5,106 bases of DNA from positions 1 through 5,106 of the forward strand of contig CANFGA010000274.1 of NCBI GenBank assembly GCA_947446335.1, in the 5' to 3' direction. The notes below the pieces were generated by a model. That model was given only the letters and a program-made list of their open reading frames with translations. It had not been told where the DNA came from and did no database searches. Below are positions 1-4,780 of this stretch, piece by piece (position 1 is the first letter of the stretch; every line of letters begins with the position of its first letter). The position numbers were made by a program, and so were the translations under genes. Source of the stretch: Oxalobacteraceae bacterium. GTDB taxonomy: Bacteria > Pseudomonadota > Gammaproteobacteria > Burkholderiales > Burkholderiaceae_D.

Positions 1-2852
1 CAAGCCTGCACCAGCAGCGGCCCCAGGTAACGCCCGGTCACGCTGTCCGGATTGTTGGCCACGTCTTCCGGCGTGCCGGTCGCGATGATCACGCCGCCAC
101 CGGCGCCGCCTTCGGGCCCCAGATCGACCAGCCAGTCGGCGGTCTTGATCACATCGAGGTTGTGCTCGATGATGACCAGCGTGTTGCCCTGGTCACGCAG
201 GCGGTGGATGACTTTGAGCAGCAAGTCGATGTCGTGGAAATGCAGACCCGTGGTCGGCTCGTCGAGGATGTACAGCGTGCGCCCGGTGTCGCGCTTCGAC
301 AGTTCGAGCGACAATTTGACGCGCTGCGCCTCGCCGCCCGACAAGGTGGTAGCGCTCTGGCCGAGGCGGATGTAGCCCAGGCCGACGTCGAGCAGCGTCT
401 GCAGTTTGCGCGCGATCAAAGGCACCGGCTTGAAGAAGACATGCGCTTCCTCGACCGTCATGGCCAGCACTTCGGTCACGTTCTTGCCCTTGTATTGCAC
501 TTCCAGCGTTTCGCGGTTGTAGCGCTTGCCGTGGCAGACATCGCACGGCACGTAGACATCGGGCAAGAAATGCATCTCGACCTTGATCACGCCATCGCCC
601 TGGCACGCTTCGCAGCGCCCGCCCTTGACGTTGAACGAAAAGCGCCCCGCGCTGTAGCCGCGTTCCTTGGCGGCCGGCACGGTGGCGAACAGGTCGCGGA
701 TCGGCGTGAACAGGCCGGTATAGGTGGCCGGATTCGAGCGCGGCGTGCGCCCGATCGGGGCCTGGTCGACCGCGATCACCTTGTCGAAATACTCGAGCCC
801 GCTGATCGATTCGTGCGGCGCCGGTTCCGCTTGCGAGCCATACAGGTGGCGCGACAGGGCCGGATACAGCGTGTCGTTGACCAGCGACGATTTGCCGGAG
901 CCCGATACGCCCGTCACGCAGGTCAGCAAACCGACCGGCAGATGCAGCGTGACATTTTTCAGATTGTTGCCGGTGGCGCCGGTGATCACCAGTTGCTTGT
1001 CCGGATTGGCGATGTGGCGCTGTTTGGGCACTGCGATCTTCAACGTGCCGTTCAGGTATTTCGCGGTCAACGATTCGGTGCTGGCCAGAATGTCCTCCAA
1101 CGTGCCCTGGGCGATGATTTCGCCACCATGGACGCCGGCGCCCAGGCCCATGTCGACGACGTAATCGGCGGTGCGGATCGCATCTTCGTCGTGCTCGACC
1201 ACGAGCACGCTGTTGCCGATGTCGCGCAAATGGCGCAGCGTTTCGATCAGGCGGTCGTTGTCGCGCTGGTGCAAGCCGATCGACGGCTCGTCCAGCACAT
1301 ACATGACACCGGTCAGGCCCGAGCCGATTTGTGACGCGAGCCGGATGCGCTGCGCCTCGCCGCCCGACAAGGTATCGGCGCTGCGATCGAGCGACAGATA
1401 ATCGAGGCCGACATTGTTCAGAAACTTCAAACGCGAGACGATTTCCTTGATCACCCGGTCGGCGATTTCCTTCTTGGAGCCGGTCAGCACCAGGTTTTCG
1501 AAAAACGCCAGCGCCTGATGCAGCGGCTTGGCAGCCACTTCATAGATCGCGCGCTGCTGCGCGCCGCTGCCTATCTTGACGAAACGCGCCTCGACCCTCA
1601 GCCGCGCGCCGTGACAGGATGGGCATTCCTTTTCATTGATGAACTTGGCCAATTCTTCCTTGACCGCCATCGAATCGGTTTCGCGGTAGCGCCGCGCCAG
1701 ATTGGTGACGACGCCTTCGAATGCATGTTCGCGCACCACGGCGCGCCCGCGTTCGTTGATATAAGTGAACGGGATGACTTGCTTGCCCGAGCCGTACAGC
1801 ACCGCTTGTTGAGCCTCCGCCGGCAATTGCTCGAACGGGATATCGAGATCGAATTCGTAAAACGTCGCCAGATTCGACAGCATCTGAAAATAGAATTGGT
1901 TGCGCCGGTCCCAGCCCTTGACCGCGCCCGAGGCCAAGGAGAGATTCGGGAAGGCGACGATGCGCTTCGGGTCGAAGAATTCGATATGGCCGAGGCCGTC
2001 GCATTCCGGGCACGCCCCCATCGGATTGTTGAACGAGAACAGGCGCGGTTCCAGTTCCTGCAGCGCATAGCCGCAGACATTGCAGGCGAACTTGTTCGAA
2101 AATACGTGTTCCTTGGCGCTATCCATCTCGAGCGCGATCGCGCGCCCGTCGGCCAGGCGCAGCGCGGTCTCGAAGCTCTCGGCCAGGCGCTGCTTGATCT
2201 CGACATTGACCTTGACGCGATCGATGACGACATCGATCGTGTGCTTTTCGGTTTTTTTCAGCTTGGGCAAGTCGTCGATCTCGACGATTTTGGCATCGTG
2301 GGTCCCGCTTTGGACCCGGAAACGCACGAAACCCTGCGCCTGCATCTGTTCGAACAGGTCGACATGCTCGCCCTTGCGGTTGGCCACGACGGGAGCGAGG
2401 ATCATCAGCCGCGTATCTTCCGGCATCGCCAGCACCGCATCGACCATCTGCGACACCGATTGCGCGGCCAGCGCATTCTCGGGGTGATCCGGACAGTACG
2501 GCGTGCCCACCCGCGCATACAGCAGGCGCAGGTAATCGTGGATCTCGGTCACGGTGCCCACCGTCGAGCGCGGATTGTGCGACGTTGCTTTTTGCTCGAT
2601 CGAAATGGCTGGCGACAAGCCTTCGATCAGGTCGACGTCGGGCTTTTCCATCAATTGCAGGAATTGGCGCGCATACGACGACAGCGACTCGACATAGCGG
2701 CGCTGGCCTTCGGCATACAGCGTGTCGAACGCCAGCGACGACTTGCCGGAGCCGGACAAGCCGGTGATGACGATCAGCTTGTTGCGCGGCAGGTCGAGAT
2801 TGATGTTTTTGAGATTGTGCGTGCGTGCACCGCGTATGCGAATCTGATCCAT
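1..2852 (-). CDS. uvrA: UvrA, excinuclease ABC subunit A (lacks at most its stop codon)
   Basis: UvrA is the cytoplasmic ATPase that, as a dimer with UvrB, finds bulky DNA lesions and loads UvrB for UvrC incision in nucleotide excision repair. The protein starts MDQIRIRGARTHNLKNINLD, and 950 codons are open to the edge. Motifs stay in one frame throughout: Walker A GLSGSGKSS with Lys37; zinc module 1 with Cys257, Cys260, Cys281 and Cys284; ABC signature LSGGE 495-499; Walker B VLDEPS 519-524; second Walker A with Lys654; zinc module 2 with Cys747, Cys750, Cys770 and Cys773; second LSGGE 837-841; second Walker B with Asp864/Glu865. The E. coli protein is about 940 residues, so this one is essentially full length. 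The last visible residues are GRYLGPLLVQA, followed by TG, which fits a TGA stop just outside the window. The start is set by homology and a modest AAGG four bases upstream. It is divergent from ssb and shares a LexA operator. No frameshift or missing catalytic residue is seen. Confidence 0.98.
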   Translation of the reverse strand, partial: MDQIRIRGARTHNLKNINLDLPRNKLIVITGLSGSGKSSLAFDTLYAEGQRRYVESLSSYARQFLQLMEKPDVDLIEGLSPAISIEQKATSHNPRSTVGTVTEIHDYLRLLYARVGTPYCPDHPENALAAQSVSQMVDAVLAMPEDTRLMILAPVVANRKGEHVDLFEQMQAQGFVRFRVQSGTHDAKIVEIDDLPKLKKTEKHTIDVVIDRVKVNVEIKQRLAESFETALRLADGRAIALEMDSAKEHVFSNKFACNVCGYALQELEPRLFSFNNPMGACPECDGLGHIEFFDPKRIVAFPNLSLASGAVKGWDRRNQFYFQMLSNLATFYEFDLDIPFEQLPAEAQQAVLYGSGKQVIPFTYINERGRAVVREHAFEGVVTNLARRYRETDSMAVKEELAKFINEKECPSCHGARLRVEARFVKIGSGAQQRAIYEVAAKPLHQALAFFENLVLTGSKKEIADRVIKEIVSRLKFLNNVGLDYLSLDRSADTLSGGEAQRIRLASQIGSGLTGVMYVLDEPSIGLHQRDNDRLIETLRHLRDIGNSVLVVEHDEDAIRTADYVVDMGLGAGVHGGEIIAQGTLEDILASTESLTAKYLNGTLKIAVPKQRHIANPDKQLVITGATGNNLKNVTLHLPVGLLTCVTGVSGSGKSSLVNDTLYPALSRHLYGSQAEPAPHESISGLEYFDKVIAVDQAPIGRTPRSNPATYTGLFTPIRDLFATVPAAKERGYSAGRFSFNVKGGRCEACQGDGVIKVEMHFLPDVYVPCDVCHGKRYNRETLEVQYKGKNVTEVLAMTVEEAHVFFKPVPLIARKLQTLLDVGLGYIRLGQSATTLSGGEAQRVKLSLELSKRDTGRTLYILDEPTTGLHFHDIDLLLKVIHRLRDQGNTLVIIEHNLDVIKTADWLVDLGPEGGAGGGVIIATGTPEDVANNPDSVTGRYLGPLLVQA

Positions 2853-3027
2853 GTGCCTTGCTTTCGGTAAATAATGCGGGGCCTGCGCATGCTAACTGAG
2901 CAAAAACGGGGCCGAAACGAGTCCATCTACTACTATAACGGGGTTTGGCCGGCGACGGGTTTTGCTCCCCTTGCCCGCGTGCACGTGCATGCATCGCCAG
3001 GACCTTGATCTGGATCGAATTTCCTGG

Positions 3028-3057
3028 GTGACGGCGAGCGATAGTGCTGTATATAAT
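3028..3057 (+). promoter_or_regulatory. Sigma-70 promoter for ssb overlapping the LexA box
   Basis: A perfect -10 hexamer TATAAT (3052-3057) lies inside the LexA operator. Eighteen bases upstream is GTGACG (3028-3033), matching the -35 consensus TTGACA at four of six positions. Transcription would start near 3064 and give an ssb leader of about 150 bases. Because the -10 box sits within the operator, LexA binding would directly exclude RNA polymerase, making this the SOS-inducible ssb promoter. Confidence 0.6.
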
Positions 3058-3064
3058 AACAGTG
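3045..3064. promoter_or_regulatory. LexA (SOS) operator shared by uvrA and ssb
   Basis: The core CTGTATATAATAACAG (3047-3062) is a perfect CTGT-N8-ACAG LexA box with an all-A/T centre, very close to the E. coli SOS consensus. It lies about 195 bases upstream of the uvrA start and 155 bases upstream of the ssb start. In E. coli, uvrA and ssb are likewise divergent and share one SOS box, which supports the assignment independently of the motif. LexA bound here should block the overlapping ssb promoter and may repress uvrA; DNA damage would relieve this through RecA-stimulated LexA self-cleavage. Actual LexA binding is inferred. Confidence 0.92.
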
Positions 3065-3149
3065 TTATGGATCGCCGTTCGTGGTCCGGGCACGGAAAAT
3101 GGCCGACAGGCGCAGCACGGAATCGGTCGCGCTCGATGGATGACTGGCT

Positions 3150-3155
3150 TATAAT
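3150..3155 (+). promoter_or_regulatory. Possible second ssb promoter (-10 box)
   Basis: A perfect TATAAT lies 62 bases upstream of the ssb start codon and outside the LexA box. No good -35 hexamer is found at 16-18 bases spacing (the sequence there is G/C-rich), and there is no proper extended -10 TG. If real, it would give LexA-independent basal expression of ssb, as an essential replication protein needs; E. coli ssb also has more than one promoter. Only the -10 match supports it. Confidence 0.4.
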
Positions 3156-3217
3156 TCTGGTCTGGAAAAAAACATACCCGCGCCGCGGCCCGCGCCGCAG
3201 TTCAACAGGAGTTACTC

Positions 3218-3742
3218 ATGGCATCAGTCAATAAAGTCATCATCGTCGGCAATCTCGGCCGCGATCCGGAAATGCGCTACATGCCCAGCGGCGACGCCAT
3301 TGCCAACATCGCCGTGGCGACATCGTACAAATCGAAAGACCGCAATACCGGCGAGCAAAAAGAGACGACCGAATGGCATCGCATTTCGTTTTTCGGAAAA
3401 CTGGCTGAAATCGTCGGTCAATATCTGAAAAAAGGCTCGTCGGTCTACGTCGAAGGCCGCTTGCAAACCCGCAAATACACCGACAAGGATGGCGTCGAGA
3501 AGTACGCGACCGACATCGTCGCCGAGCAAATGCAAATGCTCGGTGGTCGTCAAGACATGAGCGGTGGCCACGACTCCGGCGAAGCCGGTTCTTACGGCGG
3601 TGGTGGTGGTGGCTACGAAAGCAACCAGAATAGCCGTCCGGCGCCACCAGCACCGCGCCAGCAGGCAGCCCCACCGCCGCGCCCGGCACCAAAACCGGCG
3701 CAGAGCTTCGCGCCGATGGAAGACGACGACATTCCATTCTGA
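3218..3742 (+). CDS. ssb: Single-stranded DNA-binding protein SSB
   Basis: SSB coats single-stranded DNA as a tetramer during replication, recombination and repair, and recruits partners through its C-terminal tip. The 174-residue product has an OB-fold at about 1-110 (MASVNKVIIVGNLGRDPEMR at the start, TEWHRISFFGKLAEIVGQYL at 51-70, and an EGRLQTRKYTDKDG strand region), then a Gly/Pro/Gln-rich disordered linker at about 110-166 including six consecutive glycines (127-132), then the acidic tip MEDDDIPF that binds SSB partner proteins. Of the DNA-stacking aromatics of E. coli SSB, Trp54 is kept (Trp53 here), Trp88 is Tyr87, and Trp40 aligns with a serine. Length is close to the E. coli protein (178). 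The start is fixed by homology and AGGAG at 3207-3211. It is divergent from uvrA, probably SOS-induced, and monocistronic given the terminator just downstream. Confidence 0.98.
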   Translation: MASVNKVIIVGNLGRDPEMRYMPSGDAIANIAVATSYKSKDRNTGEQKETTEWHRISFFGKLAEIVGQYLKKGSSVYVEGRLQTRKYTDKDGVEKYATDIVAEQMQMLGGRQDMSGGHDSGEAGSYGGGGGGYESNQNSRPAPPAPRQQAAPPPRPAPKPAQSFAPMEDDDIPF

Positions 3743-3759
3743 CGCCAGCCTGATTCTTT

Positions 3760-3797
3760 AAAAAGCCTGCCAAGTTCTTGACTTGGCAGGCTTTTTT
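3760..3797. terminator. Strong bidirectional intrinsic terminator after ssb
   Basis: A perfect 16-bp inverted repeat (3760-3775 with 3781-3796) encloses the five-base loop TCTTG. The G/C-containing part, GCCTGCCAAGT, is flanked by A5 on the left and ends in T6 on the right (3792-3797), giving a textbook Rho-independent terminator 18 bases after the ssb stop codon. The A-tract on the left becomes a T-tract on the minus strand, so it should also stop leftward transcripts. Confidence 0.95.
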
Positions 3798-3886
3798 CAT
3801 TCCTGGGCCGGCTTGACGCGCGCTGGCCCTGGCTGCGCAATCATGTCCATCAACCGATTTTCCGGGGTCCGCACGATAGATTCCAC
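3797..3886 (-). other. Doubtful 29-codon minus-strand reading frame
   Basis: A GTG-started frame (GTG at 3886-3884) has AGG seven bases upstream, encodes VESIVRTPENRLMDMIAQPG and nine further residues, and ends in TGA directly against the left-facing T-tract side of the ssb terminator hairpin. Third positions are mostly G/C, like the real genes here. No family is recognised. It could be a small protein, the C-terminal remnant of a lost gene cut off by the AT-rich stretch (an in-frame stop lies just upstream), or chance. Confidence 0.15.
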
Positions 3887-3925
3887 TGGTAAACCTATTT
3901 ATTTCATTCATGTACAATACAAAAA

Positions 3926-3957
3926 TGTAATATGTTCGGATGAGCCGAATATGTACA
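3926..3957. repeat. Imperfect hairpin in AT-rich intergenic core
   Basis: TTCGG (3935-3939) pairs with CCGAA (3945-3949) around the loop ATGAG. The stem extends outward through A-T and G-U pairs, then past one bulged A (3930) to TGTA (3926-3929) pairing with TACA (3954-3957), giving about 13 pairs. No T-tract follows on the plus strand, so a terminator is unlikely. It could be a protein-binding inverted repeat or an RNA leader structure for the downstream gene, about 155 bases before its start. Function is unknown. Confidence 0.45.
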
Positions 3958-4062
3958 CGCAAGCGTATTTCCGGAGCAGTTGGGCACGTGCTTTTTCGGG
4001 GCTGGAACAAGATTCAGCCATGACCGATACAGACCGGGATGCTACAGCTGCAAGGTTCTTCA

Positions 4063-4077
4063 ACAGGCAATGCCTGT
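4063..4077. repeat. Short hairpin upstream of the DUF4148 gene
   Basis: ACAGGC (4063-4068) and GCCTGT (4072-4077) form a perfect 6-bp stem with the triloop AAT. It ends 34 bases before the start codon and 23 bases before the GGAG ribosome-binding site, so it would sit in the 5' leader of the transcript and could affect stability or translation. There is no direct T-tract after it; a T-rich run comes later, at 4093-4100. Confidence 0.35.
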
Positions 4078-4111
4078 GAATCCGCCTCAATCTTATTTTT
4101 GGAGCATTACC

Positions 4112-4567
4112 ATGAAAACAACACAACTGATCACTGCTGCAATCGTCCTCGCCATTTCAGGTTCCGCATTCGCCCAGAGCGGCGCGCCGACACCGGGATC
4201 GACAGCGGCTGCCGTGGCGATGCAAGCGGGCACGGTGACCCGCGCCCAGGTCGTGGCCGAGCTGCACCGGGCCCGCGCGAATGGCGAAATTGCAGTGACC
4301 GAGGCTGACTATGGCAAGTTGCCTGTTACCAAGCCTAGCACGGTGACTCGCCAGCAGGTAATGGCCGAACTGGTGCGCGCCCAAAAGAACGGTGAAATCC
4401 CGCGCACTCAGGCTGACTATGGCAAGATTCCAGCCTACACCGGCACCAGCACGACGACCCGCGCGCAAGTGGTGGCCGAACTGAAGCAGGCACAAAAGCA
4501 TGACCAGATGCGTGCCACCGAGGGCGATCGCGATGTTGCCAAGACCAAATCGCATTACGCGATCTAA
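4112..4567 (+). CDS. Secreted DUF4148-like repeat protein
   Basis: The 151-residue product begins with a clear Sec signal peptide: MKTT, a hydrophobic stretch LITAAIVLAISGS, and AFA before a predicted cleavage after residue 21. After a short Ala/Thr-rich linker come three repeats of about 36 residues, starting near 41 (TVTRAQVVAEL), 77 (TVTRQQVMAEL) and 114 (TTTRAQVVAEL). Repeats 1 and 2 continue into NGEI and ADYGK(L/I)P; repeat 3 lacks that second half and the protein ends KSHYAI. The TRAQVxAEL pattern after a signal peptide matches DUF4148 proteins, which are abundant in Burkholderiales and have no settled function. Each repeat probably contains one helix; the mature protein is likely periplasmic or exported. 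The start is chosen by the signal peptide and GGAG (4101-4104) seven bases upstream; the frame is open further upstream, but that extension has no signal-peptide logic. It appears to be its own transcription unit. Confidence 0.85.
   Translation: MKTTQLITAAIVLAISGSAFAQSGAPTPGSTAAAVAMQAGTVTRAQVVAELHRARANGEIAVTEADYGKLPVTKPSTVTRQQVMAELVRAQKNGEIPRTQADYGKIPAYTGTSTTTRAQVVAELKQAQKHDQMRATEGDRDVAKTKSHYAI
4232..4531 (+). repeat. Three in-gene tandem repeats (TRAQV-type)
   Basis: The coding sequence holds three repeat units at about 4232-4339, 4340-4450 and 4451-4531. Units 1 and 2 share a 17-base identical block, AGGCTGACTATGGCAAG, encoding ADYGK with its flank, and near-identical starts (ACGGTGAC). 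Unit 3 keeps only the TTRAQVVAELKQAQK half. The pattern suggests internal duplication followed by divergence of the last unit. Confidence 0.8.
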
Positions 4568-4572
4568 TCGAA

Positions 4573-4606
4573 GCCCTTCCTGCTTGCCTGGCGCAGCAGG
4601 AAGGGC
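4573..4606. terminator. Hairpin after the DUF4148 gene, possible terminator
   Basis: GCCCTTCCTGC (4573-4583) and GCAGGAAGGGC (4596-4606) form a perfect 11-bp stem with a 12-base loop, five bases after the stop codon. The position and stem strength suit a transcription end, but there is no T-tract on either side, so it may instead act as a 3' mRNA-stabilising structure or a Rho-assisted terminator. Confidence 0.5.
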
Positions 4607-4740
4607 AATCTCATGTGTGACAACTGATCGCAGCACGATACCCCCCCATCCCCAGGCAGCGCCGGTAACCCGACGCGCAGCCATTGGCCATCAGCGCCAC
4701 GACAGATAGCCAAATTAAGCAGGATTTTCCATCGCGCAGC

Positions 4741-4768
4741 GATATACAATGCGCAATTGATGGATATC
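4741..4768. promoter_or_regulatory. Possible operator/promoter of the MarR-type gene
   Basis: GATAT (4741-4745) and ATATC (4764-4768) flank CAAT (4747-4750) and ATTG (4756-4759), forming two nested inverted repeats around GCGCA, though the arms are not evenly spaced. A -10-like TACAAT (4745-4750) lies inside, without a good -35. MarR proteins commonly autoregulate through A/T-rich inverted repeats over their own promoter, so this is a candidate operator, based on position and symmetry only. The rest of 4607-4740 shows a C7 tract (4641-4647) and nothing else recognised. Confidence 0.3.
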
Positions 4769-4770
4769 AT

Positions 4771-4774
4771 GGAG
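4771..4774 (+). promoter_or_regulatory. Ribosome-binding site deciding the MarR start
   Basis: GGAG lies six bases before the ATG at 4781. Two other in-frame ATG codons lie just upstream, at 4760 and 4769, but neither has a Shine-Dalgarno-like sequence at a suitable distance, so 4781 is preferred. Confidence 0.6.
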
Positions 4775-4780
4775 TGCCAG

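Larger units (their letters stand above)
2853..3217. promoter_or_regulatory. uvrA-ssb divergent control region
   Basis: This 365-base stretch separates the two divergent start codons and holds no convincing gene. It contains the LexA operator, a promoter for ssb overlapping it, a second TATAAT nearer ssb, and the ssb ribosome-binding site (AGGAG at 3207-3211, six bases before ATG). On the uvrA side the best -10 candidate is TATAGT on the minus strand (2937 to 2932), but no good -35 hexamer precedes it. No TTGACA-like hexamer was found for leftward transcription from the operator itself either, so the uvrA promoter is unresolved. A 10-bp perfect palindrome TGCACGTGCA (2980-2989) and a CCCGCGCCGC direct repeat (3177-3186 and 3189-3198) are also present, with unknown meaning. 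Confidence 0.8.
3798..4111. other. Intergenic region with AT-rich core
   Basis: No confident gene lies in these 314 bases. The left part (3798-3885) is G/C-rich and includes a doubtful minus-strand reading frame. The middle (about 3886-3960) is sharply AT-rich compared with everything around it and holds -10-like hexamers (TACAAT 3913-3918, TAATAT 3928-3933) without matching -35 boxes, plus a long hairpin. ATGTACA occurs twice, at 3910-3916 and 3951-3957. The right part contains a short hairpin (4063-4077) and the ribosome-binding site GGAG (4101-4104) of the next gene. The promoter of the DUF4148 gene must lie here, or transcription enters from elsewhere; the AT-rich core is the likeliest site. 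Confidence 0.6.

Noticed and set aside
162..1334. Long plus-strand open frame (390 codons) opposite uvrA
   Set aside because: It lies antisense to conserved UvrA coding sequence, reads as low-complexity Arg/Asp/Gln/Ala-rich protein typical of G/C-biased shadow frames, and shows no domain.
1518..2870. Long plus-strand open frame (450 codons) opposite the start of uvrA
   Set aside because: Antisense shadow of uvrA codon bias; no recognisable motif, and the minus-strand frame carries intact Walker and zinc motifs.
2980..2989. Perfect palindrome TGCACGTGCA in the uvrA-ssb region
   Set aside because: Ten-base palindromes arise easily by chance in G/C-rich DNA, and no partner site or known operator matches it.
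2119..3093. Minus-strand open frame running over the uvrA start and the intergenic region
   Set aside because: It is out of frame with uvrA, its translation is arginine/alanine-rich noise, and it crosses the LexA operator.
2962..3234. Plus-strand open frame of 90 codons before ssb
   Set aside because: It overlaps the operator, promoter and start of ssb, has no ribosome-binding site and no recognisable sequence.
3240..4010. Minus-strand open frame of 256 codons opposite ssb
   Set aside because: Antisense to ssb through the terminator hairpin; composition is Arg/Cys/Ser-rich with no domain, typical of a shadow.
3783..4079. Plus-strand open frame of 98 codons between ssb and the DUF4148 gene
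   Set aside because: It starts inside the terminator stem, crosses the AT-rich hairpin region, and has no ribosome-binding site or family resemblance.
3980..4111. N-terminal extension of the DUF4148 protein
   Set aside because: The frame is open upstream, but the signal peptide begins at 4112 and a well-spaced GGAG precedes that ATG; an extension would bury the signal peptide.
4641..4647. C7 homopolymer as a possible phase-variation tract
   Set aside because: It is short and lies outside any reading frame and away from the promoter candidate, so slippage here has no obvious effect.
4157..4684. Minus-strand open frame opposite the DUF4148 gene
   Set aside because: Shadow of the repeat-containing gene; its apparent repeats (LVQLGHDL, HQFGHYL) are the antisense image of the TRAQV repeats.
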